A DNA stretch of 64,000 bases from Chryseobacterium taklimakanense. GTDB taxonomy: Bacteria > Bacteroidota > Bacteroidia > Flavobacteriales > Weeksellaceae. Position numbers and translations under genes: made by a program. Below are positions 39,564 to 49,080 of this stretch, in pieces; the first letter of the stretch is position 1; each line of letters begins with the position of its first letter. Where the stretch lies: the NCBI RefSeq assembly GCF_900187185.1, contig NZ_LT906465.1:1984001-2048000 (forward strand). The letters are read 5' to 3'. The notes beneath the pieces were generated by a model. It saw nothing but the letters and a program-made list of their open reading frames with translations. It made no database searches and was not told the DNA's origin.

Positions 39564-40421
39564 ATGATTTTATCAATGACCGGCTTTGGTAGAGCCGAGA
39601 GTGTTTTTGAAGGAAAGAAAGTCACCGTAGAAATAAAATCTCTCAACAGTAAAAGTTTTGATTTAAACGTAAGATTACCACTGCGCTATAAAGAGAAAGA
39701 ATTCGATATCCGCAAGATTTTAAACGACGGAATCATGCGCGGAAAAGTGGATTGCTACATTAACTGTGAAACACTGGACGACTGCAATGATGTGAAAATC
39801 AACAGGGAACTTGTTAAATCATACATTAACGAATTAAGGAGCCTTGCCGACGATGCGCCGGAATTTGAGTACCTGAAAATGGCCGTTCGTATGCCGGAAG
39901 CCATTTCATCAAGACCAGATGAACTGGACGAAGAGGAGTGGAATTACCTTGCCGCTCTTTTGGATGAAGCCATTATGAAATTCACAGAATTCAGGAAAAC
40001 GGAAGGCCAAAACCTTGCCTTGGAACTTTCAAAAAACATTGAAAGCATTAAAGGTTATCTGGCTGATGTTGAACCTTTTGAAGGAGAGAGGATCGCCCAC
40101 ATCAGGGAGCGTTATCAGGCAACTTTAAAAGAATTTGAAAATCTTGATGAAACCCGTTTCTATCAGGAAATGGCCTATTTTACAGAGAAACTTGATATCT
40201 CCGAAGAAAAAGTACGCCTCGCCCAACATTTGAAATATTATGTTGAGGTGATGGACAATGAAGAACTGAATGGCAAAAAACTTGGCTTCATCTCACAGGA
40301 AATGGGTCGCGAGATCAATACGCTGGGCTCAAAAGCCAACCACGCCGAGATTCAGAAACTTGTAGTAATGATGAAAGACGACCTGGAAAAAATCAAGGAG
40401 CAGACGCTAAACGTACTGTAA
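39564..40421 (+). CDS. YicC/YloC family endoribonuclease
   Basis: 285 aa, full family length. N-terminal MILSMTGFGRAESVFEGK and NSKSFDLNVRLP, and C-terminal ISQEMGREINTLGSKANHAEIQKLVVMMKDDLEKIKEQ are diagnostic. YicC proteins are endoribonucleases involved in sRNA turnover in E. coli. It is upstream of gmk, an order conserved in many bacteria. Confidence 0.95.
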   Translation: MILSMTGFGRAESVFEGKKVTVEIKSLNSKSFDLNVRLPLRYKEKEFDIRKILNDGIMRGKVDCYINCETLDDCNDVKINRELVKSYINELRSLADDAPEFEYLKMAVRMPEAISSRPDELDEEEWNYLAALLDEAIMKFTEFRKTEGQNLALELSKNIESIKGYLADVEPFEGERIAHIRERYQATLKEFENLDETRFYQEMAYFTEKLDISEEKVRLAQHLKYYVEVMDNEELNGKKLGFISQEMGREINTLGSKANHAEIQKLVVMMKDDLEKIKEQTLNVL

Positions 40422-40511
40422 TTTTGTTGGATGTGGTTTGAAAGTACGAAATTTTTTGAACCCTTGAACCACCTCAAACAATTTAAACAAAATTGAACGA
40501 TTTCGAACAAA

Positions 40512-41075
40512 ATGAATAAAGTGATCATCTTCTCAGCGCCTTCTGGCAGCGGTAAAACAACTTTGGTTAAATATGCATTGGAGCAGTTTCCCCAACTGGC
40601 TTTTTCCATTTCGTGTACCACGAGGCTGCCACGCGGAACGGAAGAAAACGGTGTTGATTACTATTTTATTTCTCCGGTTGATTTCCGGGACAGAATAGCA
40701 AAAGATGCTTTTGTAGAATATGAGGAAGTTTACGCCGATAAATACTACGGAACCTTAAAAAGTGAAGTAGAGCGGATTTGGAACGAAGGGAAAGCCGTAA
40801 TTTTCGATGTGGATGTAAAAGGCGGGATTTCATTAAAAAATTATTTTAAAGATCAGGCACTTTCCATTTTTGTGATGCCACCTTCCGTGGAGGAACTGGA
40901 ACGCAGGCTGGTGTTCAGGGCAACTGACGACGCTGCAACAATCAAAACCAGGATTGAGAAAGCTGAAGAAGAAATGAGTTTCCAAAAAGAATTTGATAAA
41001 ACCGTGGTAAACAGCGATTTGGAGCAGGCTAAGAAAGACGTGAAAACCTTAATTGAGAATTTTTTACAACACTAA
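40512..41075 (+). CDS. gmk: guanylate kinase
   Basis: 187 aa; phosphorylates GMP/dGMP to GDP/dGDP. The P-loop is SAPSGSGKTTLVK (residues 8-20), the GMP-binding region SCTTRLPRGTEENGVDYYF, and VDVKGGISLK follows. Standard length. It is 90 bases after yicC and 25 before nadA, likely one transcript. Confidence 0.97.
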   Translation: MNKVIIFSAPSGSGKTTLVKYALEQFPQLAFSISCTTRLPRGTEENGVDYYFISPVDFRDRIAKDAFVEYEEVYADKYYGTLKSEVERIWNEGKAVIFDVDVKGGISLKNYFKDQALSIFVMPPSVEELERRLVFRATDDAATIKTRIEKAEEEMSFQKEFDKTVVNSDLEQAKKDVKTLIENFLQH

Positions 41076-41100
41076 TTCAAGGCAAAATTTGATATAAAAA

Positions 41101-42120
41101 ATGAGTACAGAGACTTTAGATAAAACAAAAGACCAGCTACCGGTAAAGGGATTTTTAGATTTAAAAAATGTATTTATCCCACAGGGCGAAGAACTGGTGC
41201 AGGCAATTTTAGACCTTAAAAAGGAAAAAAATGCGGTGATTTTGGCCCACTACTATCAACCGGCAGAAATTCAGGATATAGCTGATTTTCTGGGCGATTC
41301 GCTTCAGCTGGCGCGTCAGGCAAAGGAGACCGATGCTGATATGATTGCCTTTTGTGGTGTACACTTCATGGCAGAGGCAGCTAAAATCCTGAATCCAACC
41401 AAAAAAGTAGTTCTTCCGGATCTGCAGGCGGGCTGTTCATTGGCTGACGGCTGCAGCGGCGAAGGTTTGAGGAAAATGCGCGAACAGCATCCTGGAGCGA
41501 TGATCGCGACTTACATCAACTGTAATGCTGAAACTAAGGCTGAAAGTGATATCATTGTGACGAGTTCAAACGCAGAAACCATCATCAACGCTTTGCCAAA
41601 AGATGTTCCGCTGATTTTCGCACCAGATAAAAATTTGGGAAGATACCTGATGAAAAAAACCGGCCGCGAAATGATTCTTTGGGACGGTTCATGCATCGTG
41701 CACGAGGCTTTTTCGATGGAAAGAATCGCAAAACAGCTGGCAGAACATCCGGATGCAAAACTTATTGCGCACCCGGAAAGTGAAACGCCTGTATTGGATT
41801 TGGCACATTTCATCGGTTCTACTTCAGCACTTTTAAATTATGTTGAAAAAGATGAGGCGACGAAATTTATCGTGGCTACCGAAGAAGGGATTCTGCATGA
41901 AATGAGGAAACGCGCGCCACACAAAACGCTAATTCCGGCATTGGTTTTCGATGAAAGCTGCAACTGCTCGGAGTGTTTCTTCATGAAGCGCAACACGATG
42001 GAAAAACTTTATTTATGCATGAAGTACGAGCTTCCGGAAATTACGATGGATGAAGAACTACGCCAGAAAGCGCTGGTACCGATAGAAAAAATGCTGGAAC
42101 TTTCGAAATCTATAAAGTAG
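41101..42120 (+). CDS. nadA: quinolinate synthase A
   Basis: Condenses iminoaspartate and dihydroxyacetone phosphate to quinolinate for NAD; a [4Fe-4S] enzyme, 339 aa. Cluster cysteines are expected in [23 protein letters not shown] and the C-terminal [10 protein letters not shown]. Also [18 protein letters not shown]. nadB and nadC, its partners, are not in the window. Last gene of the yicC-gmk-nadA group, ended by the hairpin at 42192. Confidence 0.95.
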   Translation: MSTETLDKTKDQLPVKGFLDLKNVFIPQGEELVQAILDLKKEKNAVILAHYYQPAEIQDIADFLGDSLQLARQAKETDADMIAFCGVHFMAEAAKILNPTKKVVLPDLQAGCSLADGCSGEGLRKMREQHPGAMIATYINCNAETKAESDIIVTSSNAETIINALPKDVPLIFAPDKNLGRYLMKKTGREMILWDGSCIVHEAFSMERIAKQLAEHPDAKLIAHPESETPVLDLAHFIGSTSALLNYVEKDEATKFIVATEEGILHEMRKRAPHKTLIPALVFDESCNCSECFFMKRNTMEKLYLCMKYELPEITMDEELRQKALVPIEKMLELSKSIK

Positions 42121-42191
42121 AACGTTAAAGAGATTTTTTAAAAATTTAAATTAAAAAATTTCTCCCGTGAAATTACTGGAAATCAACAGGG

Positions 42192-42240
42192 CGGGCTTTA
42201 GCCCGTTTTTTTATTAACTTGTTTAAAAGGCTTCAGCCAA
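42192..42240 (+). terminator. terminator plus second mini-hairpin (REP-like pair)
   Basis: CGGGCT-TT-AGCCCG (42192-42205) followed by seven Ts forms the nadA terminator. 25 bases later GGCTTCAGCC (42231-42240) forms a second small hairpin with the same GGCT..AGCC core, just before the folB start. Confidence 0.75.
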
Positions 42241-42249
42241 AAATTAAAT

Positions 42250-42606
42250 ATGCCAAAAATTATCATTGAGGATTTAAAAATATACGCGTATCACGGCGTT
42301 TTACCCGAAGAAACGAAAACCGGAACTTATTATCTCATCAACCTTGAGATGAATGTAGATATCTGGAACGCCACTGAATCTGATGACTTGAATGATACGG
42401 TCAATTACGCAGAAATCAATGAAATTATCCATACAGAAATGAAGATCCCGTCCAAGCTTCTTGAAAAAGTTTGCGGGAGAATTATCCACAAAATTCACGA
42501 AAAATTCCCACAAATAGAATCCCTGAAAATAAAACTGACGAAAACTTCACCACCGATGATGGGCGAAATGAAGGGTGTTTCTGTAGAATTTGAGAAGAAA
42601 TTCTAA
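42250..42606 (+). CDS. folB: dihydroneopterin aldolase
   Basis: 118 aa, folate pathway enzyme converting 7,8-dihydroneopterin to 6-hydroxymethyl-dihydropterin. Motifs: IEDLKIYAYHGVLPEE, DDLNDTVNYAEI (catalytic Tyr/Glu region), and LKIKLTKTSPPMMGEMKGVSVEF with the catalytic-lysine area. Its stop overlaps the stop of the convergent luciferase-like oxidoreductase gene by 3-4 bases. Confidence 0.95.
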   Translation: MPKIIIEDLKIYAYHGVLPEETKTGTYYLINLEMNVDIWNATESDDLNDTVNYAEINEIIHTEMKIPSKLLEKVCGRIIHKIHEKFPQIESLKIKLTKTSPPMMGEMKGVSVEFEKKF

Positions 42607-43598
42607 AGCCCGTCCATTACGTTCCGGATAATGCTGTACGAATTTTTCCGCGCTTCGTGATCGTAAATGTGCGAAGTGATCATGATTTCATCCACATCGA
42701 AACGCTCCTGGAAATTCTGAATTTGAGTTCTTACATTTTCCGGGCCGCCAATAAAACTGTAGCGCAGCATATTCAAAACATGCATTTTTTCGGCAGGATT
42801 CCAGTAAGCGTCCATATCATCAACCGGCGCCGAAAAAGGTTTCCTGTCGTCACGGATGATATTCACAAAAGCCATGTATAAAGTGTTGGCCAGCTTTTGC
42901 GCTTCGGCATCGGTTTCTGCAGCAATACCGTTTACACAGGCGATGATGTAAGGGTTCGGGAATTTTTCTCCCGGCTGATAATTCTCCCTGTAAATATTAA
43001 ACGCCATATCCATCATCTGTGGGGCAAAATGTCCCGCGAAAGCGTACGGAAGCCCCAATTCCGCGGCAAGCCACGCGCTGTCTGTAGACGATCCCAAAAC
43101 GTAAATCGGAATGTCGCAGTCCTCGCCCGGAATTGCACGTACCGGTGCTGTAAAATTTTCTGCAGAAAAATATTGCTGCAATTCCATAATCTGCCTCGGG
43201 AACTGTTCATTGATGATTGCCGGATTTCTGCCCAATGCCCTGGCGGTAACGCCGTCAGTGCCGGGAGCTCGGCCAACGCCCAAATCAATCCTCCCAGGGA
43301 AAAGTGATTCTAAAGTGCCGAACTGTTCTGCAATCACCAGCGAACTGTGATTCGGAAGCATCACGCCACCGGAGCCCACACGGATTGTGGAAGTGCCGTT
43401 GGCAATAAATCCAATCAGAACAGATGTCGCGGAACTTGCAATACTCGCCATATTGTGATGTTCGGCGAGCCAAAATCTTTTGAAATCTAAATTTTCAACG
43501 TGGCGTGCCAGGTCCAGGCTGTCCTGAAAGGTTTGATGTATGGTTTTATCTTTTTTTACAGGTGCCAGGTCGAGTACGGAAAGTTTGGGTTTTATCAT
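42603..43598 (-). CDS. LLM-class flavin-dependent oxidoreductase
   Basis: 331 aa, bacterial luciferase-like TIM-barrel monooxygenase. Family patterns: FKRFWLAEHHNMASIASSA, IRVGSGGVMLPNHSSLVIAEQFGTLE, GRIDLGVGRAPGTDG and YVLGSSTDSAWLAAELGLPYAFAGHF. Uses reduced flavin; substrate unknown. It starts 2 bases after the helicase stop, so it is cotranscribed with it. Confidence 0.92.
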   Translation of the reverse strand: MIKPKLSVLDLAPVKKDKTIHQTFQDSLDLARHVENLDFKRFWLAEHHNMASIASSATSVLIGFIANGTSTIRVGSGGVMLPNHSSLVIAEQFGTLESLFPGRIDLGVGRAPGTDGVTARALGRNPAIINEQFPRQIMELQQYFSAENFTAPVRAIPGEDCDIPIYVLGSSTDSAWLAAELGLPYAFAGHFAPQMMDMAFNIYRENYQPGEKFPNPYIIACVNGIAAETDAEAQKLANTLYMAFVNIIRDDRKPFSAPVDDMDAYWNPAEKMHVLNMLRYSFIGGPENVRTQIQNFQERFDVDEIMITSHIYDHEARKNSYSIIRNVMDGL

Positions 43599-43600
43599 TG

Positions 43601-45730
43601 TTACTTTTTCTTTAATTTATCAAAAAACGTCCATAATAAGCGGATTTCTCCATAGTCAAAATCATCAGGGAGCTCCTTTTTCCAGTCGTTGAGGTTATCG
43701 AACGATGCTATTTTATGAAGGCTTTCGAAAGTTTCTATTTTTTCTTTTGGGAGAATCCTCTTTAAATCTTCTTTTTTTAAAACTCCGGTTTCCGCAAATT
43801 TCGAGAAATGTCCGATGATTGTCGTGCTCAGAACGCCGCGTTCTTTAGCGATTTCGCCAATGGTCTTACCTTCAATGAACAGCTGCCATGTTATGATGTG
43901 GCTGGGGATTTTCGCGATTTTCGTTGAGATGTCCTTCCTGTCTTTTTCTTCAAATAAAGATTTATCTAAGAGCTGAAGGGTTTGTAGATCTTTCAAATAA
44001 TCTTCCAGATCATCGAGGAAAGTGCGTGTATCTTCATTGTAAGCTTTCAGGCCGGTAACACCTTTGGTTTCTGCATAAAACTCCTTGAACGGATTGAAGA
44101 TCTTCTCGTTGATATTGTTGAAGAAAAAGAGCACGGCGCCTTTGGCTTTGCTTTCAATTTCACTCCATTGCTCGTTTCCGTCTATGAATTTTTTAGTTTT
44201 TGAAACCAGAATCCGGTTGAATTTGTCGTAAATTTCGTTCAGATTTACCGATTCTTTTTTGATGATGAAATAAAGGTTTTTTGCCTTTTCATGATCGATT
44301 TTTTTGCTTTCGTTGGCAGATTTGTACCAGCTTTCTACCGAATTTGAAATCCATTTGCAATCCACCCGGTGCAGAATCTTTCCGATGCTGTAATCGTATT
44401 TTTCAGCACTTAAAATTTCTCCTATTTTGTCGTTTGCATTGGTGGAATCCTGAAATCCCGAGACGCGGCTGTCATTAAAAATAACATCGGGCGTAATCTT
44501 CGATTTTAAGACAATGCCTTCCATAGTCCTGCAGCGCGAAAGTGCTACGTAAACCTGTCCGGAAGCGAAGGATTTTCCCGCATCGATAATCACGCGGTCA
44601 AAAGTGAGCCCCTGCGATTTGTGAATCGTCACTGCCCACGCCAGCCGGATCGGGTATTGCTCGAAGCTGCCCAGAACCTCTTCCTTGATATTTTTTTCTG
44701 TGTCGAGGGAATAAACTTTCTGCTCCCAAATTTCTTTTTTCAGTTTATATTCTTCGTCGGAACCATCGATTTGCACGTAAATATCATCATCATCCAGGCG
44801 AATGACTTCTGCGAGTTTTCCGTTGAAATATTTTCTCTCGCTGCTGGCATCATTTCTTATGAACATAATCTGCGAACCCGCTTTCAGCTCCAGTTCCAGC
44901 TCGTTAGGATACTGATTTTCCCTGAAATCACCGGTAATTTTAGCTTCGTAGAAATATGACTTGCCGGGCAGGTTTTTCAGTTTTTGCTGATTGATCTGGT
45001 CGGCCATTCTGTTGTGCGAGGTCAGGTACACGTAAGGTTCTTCTTTGGGCTCAAAATCGGGATTGTACCGTGAATTCAGCAACTCAAAATCTATGTCCTG
45101 ACGGTTTCCGTCGCGAATCGCATTGAGGATTTCGAGGAAATTTTCATCTTTCTGGCGGTAAACTTTGGTGAGTTCTATGGTGACGAGGTTCATTTCCTTC
45201 AGCGCTTTTGAGCTGAAAAAAAATGGGGATTCATAATATTGCGAAAGTATATTTTCATCGCGAACCACTGGTGGCAACTGGTATAAATCGCCGATGAAAA
45301 GCATCTGTACACCGCCAAATTTATTTTGGTTCCTGCGGATATGGCGCAGAGAAAAATCCATCATATCCAAAACATCTGCACGCAGCATCGAAACTTCATC
45401 GATGATGATGATTTCAATTTCCCGCAAAAGCTTGAGTTTATCTTTCCGATATTTGAAATGCTGCATCAGGTCAGAAATGTTATTGCCGAGATTGCCGTCG
45501 ATGCGTTCCGTAGTCGGCAGAAAGGGGCGCAGCGGCAGCCCAAACATGGAATGGATGGTTACGCCACCGGCATTGATGGCCGCAATTCCTGTAGGTGCGA
45601 CGACGATATGTTTTTTTCTGGTTTTGGTTACGAACTCGTTCAGAAACGTTGTTTTCCCTGTGCCTGCTTTCCCGGTGAGAAAAATGCTGCGGCTGGTGTG
45701 TTCGGCGAGTTCAAAAAGATGCTGGTTCAT
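43601..45730 (-). CDS. Pif1-like AAA/SF1 helicase with C-terminal HTH domain
   Basis: 709 aa. The N-terminal half is an SF1B (Pif1/RecD-like) helicase: Walker A GKAGTGKTTFL (about 20-30), Walker B IIIDEVSMLRADVLD, FIGDLYQLPPV, LTKVYRQ and the late motif AVTIHKSQGLTFDRV...YVALSRC. The C-terminal part (about 600-660, ITWQLFIEGKTIGEIAKERGVLSTTIIGHF) is a helix-turn-helix like those at the end of RecQ-type helicases. It likely resolves DNA structures or stalled forks. A consensus -7 box ends 5 bases before the ATG. Confidence 0.9.
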   Translation of the reverse strand: MNQHLFELAEHTSRSIFLTGKAGTGKTTFLNEFVTKTRKKHIVVAPTGIAAINAGGVTIHSMFGLPLRPFLPTTERIDGNLGNNISDLMQHFKYRKDKLKLLREIEIIIIDEVSMLRADVLDMMDFSLRHIRRNQNKFGGVQMLFIGDLYQLPPVVRDENILSQYYESPFFFSSKALKEMNLVTIELTKVYRQKDENFLEILNAIRDGNRQDIDFELLNSRYNPDFEPKEEPYVYLTSHNRMADQINQQKLKNLPGKSYFYEAKITGDFRENQYPNELELELKAGSQIMFIRNDASSERKYFNGKLAEVIRLDDDDIYVQIDGSDEEYKLKKEIWEQKVYSLDTEKNIKEEVLGSFEQYPIRLAWAVTIHKSQGLTFDRVIIDAGKSFASGQVYVALSRCRTMEGIVLKSKITPDVIFNDSRVSGFQDSTNANDKIGEILSAEKYDYSIGKILHRVDCKWISNSVESWYKSANESKKIDHEKAKNLYFIIKKESVNLNEIYDKFNRILVSKTKKFIDGNEQWSEIESKAKGAVLFFFNNINEKIFNPFKEFYAETKGVTGLKAYNEDTRTFLDDLEDYLKDLQTLQLLDKSLFEEKDRKDISTKIAKIPSHIITWQLFIEGKTIGEIAKERGVLSTTIIGHFSKFAETGVLKKEDLKRILPKEKIETFESLHKIASFDNLNDWKKELPDDFDYGEIRLLWTFFDKLKKK

Positions 45731-45735
45731 TTCTT

Positions 45736-45743
45736 CAAAAATA
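45736..45743 (-). promoter_or_regulatory. -7 promoter element (TATTTTTG) of the helicase gene
   Basis: A minus-strand consensus -7 box with only 5 bases to the ATG at 45730, which predicts a leaderless or near-leaderless mRNA. Confidence 0.55.
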
Positions 45744-45819
45744 ATGAAAATGAAACGGAATGCGGCATTTTTGTTGCAGTAAAATATTTATATCTAACCG
45801 GGAAATTTCTCTTTAATTA

Positions 45820-46284
45820 ATGAAAAAAACTGTATTCATCCTCATCGCAACCATTTCTCTTTCTGCCTGTAAATCAAAGAAAGTAATGGAAATTACTGAC
45901 CGACTTCCAAAAGATGTAGCACTGATGCCGGAGCGCGATTACTCCAGCAAAGGTGATGCTGAAAGAAAGAAAGATGAGGAAAATATGCAGAAACTTAGAG
46001 TTGAAATTGCCGATGAAATTGCAAAAATCAACTGTTCGAACGCTGATGACTGGAGAATTTCGCCTTTTGGATCAAAACCATGTGGCGGGCCAGCAGCATT
46101 TATCGCATATCCCGTGAAAGCCGAGGAAGAGCTTTTACCAAAAATCACAGAATTTAACCGTCAAAGTTCAGCATTCAACTTAAAATACGGATTGATTTCG
46201 GACTGCGCCGTTACACCGGCACCAACAGGTGTGAGATGCGAAAACGGAACAGCGGTGCTTCTTTACGGAACCGCTGAAATTTAA
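45820..46284 (+). CDS. hypothetical lipoprotein
   Basis: 154 aa. Signal with lipobox SLSAC (Cys17, followed by KSKK). The mature protein has a charged helical stretch (ERKKDEENMQKLRVEIADEIAKI) and four cysteines (NCSNADD, KPCGGP, SDCAV, VRCENG), likely two disulfides in the periplasm. I do not recognise the family. Convergent with the YihY gene, sharing its last bases. Confidence 0.75.
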   Translation: MKKTVFILIATISLSACKSKKVMEITDRLPKDVALMPERDYSSKGDAERKKDEENMQKLRVEIADEIAKINCSNADDWRISPFGSKPCGGPAAFIAYPVKAEEELLPKITEFNRQSSAFNLKYGLISDCAVTPAPTGVRCENGTAVLLYGTAEI

Positions 46285-47240
46285 ATTAAACTGTCCTTCG
46301 GTCCTTTTTTACTGTTATCCGCTACAGAAATTACTTCATGTGAAGTATCCTGCGGAACAATTTTCGGACTCCATTTTGCGTGTTTTGAAGGGATGAGCTT
46401 GTGCCCTTTTTTCTTGGCGTAGACTTTCGTGAATTCTGCTCCGAAAAAGATGATTTGACAGGTGTAATTGATCCAGAGCATTAGAAGAATGATGGTTCCG
46501 GCAGTTCCAAATGATGAAGTTGGTTTAAAAGTGTCAAAATAATAGGTGAGGAGAAATTTACCTACCGTAAACAGGGCCGCCGTAACGGCAGCACCAATCC
46601 AAACTGATTTCCATTCCAGTTCAACATCGGGCAGGATTTTGAATATCGCTGCGAAAAGCAGCATGGTCACCAGAAATCCGATTACAGCATTAATAATATT
46701 CATAAAAGCCAGGGTCTCAATCCCGAATTTATGAATAACCCAATTGTTGGCTAATCCGATAAATGCACTGATTAACAGGGTGATAAGTAGTAGGAAAGCA
46801 ATAATTAAAATCATTCCCAATGAATTGGCCCGGTCGAGAATATATTTTTCCCACGCCCTTTTCGGCGCCGCAACAACATCCCACAGCTTGTTGAGTGATT
46901 TTTGTAACTGAAAAAACAACGTCGTTGCACCAAATACCAAAGACGCTACACCAACGGCTTTCATAACGACATTTTTCTTGTCTACCATGCCGCTCACGAC
47001 CATTTCTTCCACACTTTTGCCTACGTCGTGGCCCATCATAGAACCCAGAAAAGAGGTGATCTCACCACGTACGGCTTCTTCACCAAAGAATATTCCGGCA
47101 AACCAAATAACGATGATTAATAAACCTGGCATGGAGAAAATGGCACTGTATGCAAGGCTTGCTGCATCAGTTCCGACATCCCGCGCACTCCAGTCTTTGA
47201 ATGTGGTAACGGCGATATTCCAGAGTTCCTTCAGTTTCAT
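46281..47240 (-). CDS. YihY/virulence factor BrkB family membrane protein
   Basis: 319 aa, about six membrane spans, with the family patterns DAASLAYSAIFSMPGLLII, VFGATTLFFQLQKSLNKLW, TSSFGTAGTIILLMLWINYTCQIIFFGAEFTKVYA. Formerly misannotated as RNase BN; actual function unknown. The ATG at 47240 (MKLKELWNIAV) is preferred over a start 10 codons upstream. Its stop overlaps that of the convergent lipoprotein gene. Confidence 0.92.
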   Translation of the reverse strand: MKLKELWNIAVTTFKDWSARDVGTDAASLAYSAIFSMPGLLIIVIWFAGIFFGEEAVRGEITSFLGSMMGHDVGKSVEEMVVSGMVDKKNVVMKAVGVASLVFGATTLFFQLQKSLNKLWDVVAAPKRAWEKYILDRANSLGMILIIAFLLLITLLISAFIGLANNWVIHKFGIETLAFMNIINAVIGFLVTMLLFAAIFKILPDVELEWKSVWIGAAVTAALFTVGKFLLTYYFDTFKPTSSFGTAGTIILLMLWINYTCQIIFFGAEFTKVYAKKKGHKLIPSKHAKWSPKIVPQDTSHEVISVADNSKKGPKDSLI

Positions 47241-47403
47241 ATAAACAGATTTTTTAAATAAAAAAAACAATAATAATGCCCTACAACAGCAACCGGAGAT
47301 TATTGTAACAATCAGATAAATTATTGTAAAGCGGAACGCTTTTTTTAGTATGCAAAAGGAAGATTTACATGCTGAGATTAATCCTTTGCTTATTCAAAGT
47401 TCA

Positions 47404-47925
47404 CTATTCGCCAGCTTTGTACCACGAGGAATATTTCACATAGTTATTCGCAATGCGGTTCACTTCACCTTCCAGCAGTTCTGCAGATATATCTTTCAGT
47501 TTTTTGGCGGGAACGCCGCCCCACACTTCACCGGATTTGATATGCGTTCCCTGCGTCACTACGGAACCTGCGCCCACAATCGAGTTGCTTTCCACCACGC
47601 AGTCATCCATCACTATTGCGCCCATGCCAATGAGAACATTGTCGTGAAGTGTACAGCCGTGCACAATCGCATTATGACCTATGGAAACGTTATTGCCGAT
47701 ATTTAAAGGAAATTTCTCATAAGTGCAGTGCAGCATCGCATTGTCCTGCACATTTACTTTATTGCCCATTTTAATATAATGTACATCACCCCGGATCACC
47801 GCATTGTACCAAATGCTGCAGCTTTCGCCCATCGTTACATCGCCGATTACGGTTGCCGTTTCCGCCAAAAAAGTTCCGTTGCCAATTTGCGGGGTTTTAC
47901 CCAGAAGTTCTTTTATGAGTGCCAT
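47404..47925 (-). CDS. gamma-carbonic-anhydrase-like hexapeptide-repeat protein
   Basis: 173 aa, left-handed beta-helix. Metal ligands of the gamma-CA family are visible: histidines in RGDVHYIKMG, AMLHCTYE and SIGHNAIVHGC. The catalytic glutamates of the archaeal Cam enzyme are not evident, so it belongs with the YrdA/PaaY/CaiE group whose activity is often unproven. A minus-strand TATATTTG at 48014-48021 may be its promoter (leader about 80 nt). Single gene. Confidence 0.9.
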   Translation of the reverse strand: MALIKELLGKTPQIGNGTFLAETATVIGDVTMGESCSIWYNAVIRGDVHYIKMGNKVNVQDNAMLHCTYEKFPLNIGNNVSIGHNAIVHGCTLHDNVLIGMGAIVMDDCVVESNSIVGAGSVVTQGTHIKSGEVWGGVPAKKLKDISAELLEGEVNRIANNYVKYSSWYKAGE

Positions 47926-48140
47926 AGATTTTTTGTTTGAATTAAGTTTTAATTTTCAGTTTTAAGCACCAAAGAAGCACGATTTTTTTTTAAAAATTTG
48001 ATTTAAATTGAAACAAATATAATCTTTTGAATTTCTTTTCATTAAAATAATCTTGTTGTGACTTTGTGGTTTAAAAAATTAACTAACATCTTGATTGAAA
48101 ATGTCTAAAACATTGTGATTGAAGTCCATTTTCAAATCCG

Positions 48141-48148
48141 TATTTTTG
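48141..48148 (+). promoter_or_regulatory. -7 promoter element (TATTTTTG) of the Nfu gene
   Basis: A consensus -7 box, 19 bases before the ATG at 48168. Confidence 0.6.
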
Positions 48149-48167
48149 CAACTCAAATTTACTAAAA

Positions 48168-49046
48168 ATGAGACAAATCACGATAGAGCCCACTTCCAAC
48201 CCAAAAGTAATGAAGTTCATTGCGGATTATACTTTGATCCCAGGTTCGGTAGAGTTAGACAGGAATTCGGATATCAGTGAAATTCCGTTAGCCCAGGAGC
48301 TTTTCTATTATCCTTTTGTAGATAAAATTTTCATCACAGCCAATTTCGTTGCAGTAGCGAAGGAAGACACTGTGGAATGGGAACACGTTTCAGAGAGTCT
48401 GAAGAATGTGATTGAAGACCAACTTTTGGAAAATCCAAGAATTTACAAGTCTAAAAAACGAGAACTTTTCCCAATTTATGCAGAAATGACGCCGAATCCC
48501 AATGTGATGAAGTTCGTTTCCCAAAGATTCATTGTTGAGGGATTCATCGAGGTAAAATCAAAAGAAGCGGCTGATGAAGTTCCTTTGGCAAATGCGATTT
48601 TTGATGAATTTGACTTTGTGGAGGAAGTTTTTATTTCCGACAATTTCGTGGCGGTAACACGGGATAATTCTGTAGAATGGCATCAGGTAATGGTGGCCGT
48701 TCGGGGATTCATTGCAGAATATTTGCAGCAGGGAAATAAAGTTTCAAACATTGAACCTCAAAAACATGAAAACCCGGTCGAAAAACTGATTAACCGCGAT
48801 TATACGGATGACGAGCAAAAAATTTCTGACATTTTGAATGAATATGTTGCACCCGCAGTAGAAAATGACGGTGGAAAAATATCACTTCTTGAATATGATG
48901 CAGAGAACAAAACTGCAAAAATGCTGCTTCAGGGCGCCTGTTCTGGTTGTCCGAGCTCTACCGCTACATTAAAGGGCGGAATTGAAAATATTCTGAAACA
49001 GTTCGCTCCGGAGCTCGTGGAAAAAGTGGAAGCGGTAAACGGGTAA
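48168..49046 (+). CDS. Fe-S cluster scaffold/carrier of the Nfu family, duplicated N-domain
   Basis: 292 aa with three domains: two tandem Nfu N-terminal domains (about 1-95: IEPTSNPKVMKFIADY...VEWEH; about 103-195: MTPNPNVMKFVSQRF...VEWHQ) and a C-terminal NifU-type domain (about 215-292) with the cluster-binding CSGCPSS. It carries [4Fe-4S] clusters to apoproteins. The duplication of the N-domain is unusual relative to single-copy mitochondrial and proteobacterial Nfu, but is seen in Bacteroidota. ferrochelatase follows closely. Confidence 0.93.
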   Translation: MRQITIEPTSNPKVMKFIADYTLIPGSVELDRNSDISEIPLAQELFYYPFVDKIFITANFVAVAKEDTVEWEHVSESLKNVIEDQLLENPRIYKSKKRELFPIYAEMTPNPNVMKFVSQRFIVEGFIEVKSKEAADEVPLANAIFDEFDFVEEVFISDNFVAVTRDNSVEWHQVMVAVRGFIAEYLQQGNKVSNIEPQKHENPVEKLINRDYTDDEQKISDILNEYVAPAVENDGGKISLLEYDAENKTAKMLLQGACSGCPSSTATLKGGIENILKQFAPELVEKVEAVNG

Positions 49047-49080
49047 ATCATCAAAAGTCTAAAGTTTTAATTCTAAAGTT

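Noticed and set aside
42600-42609. Overlapping convergent stops (folB with the LLM gene, lipoprotein with YihY) as antisense regulation
   Set aside because: Overlaps of a few bases between convergent genes are common in compact genomes and show no extra structure here.
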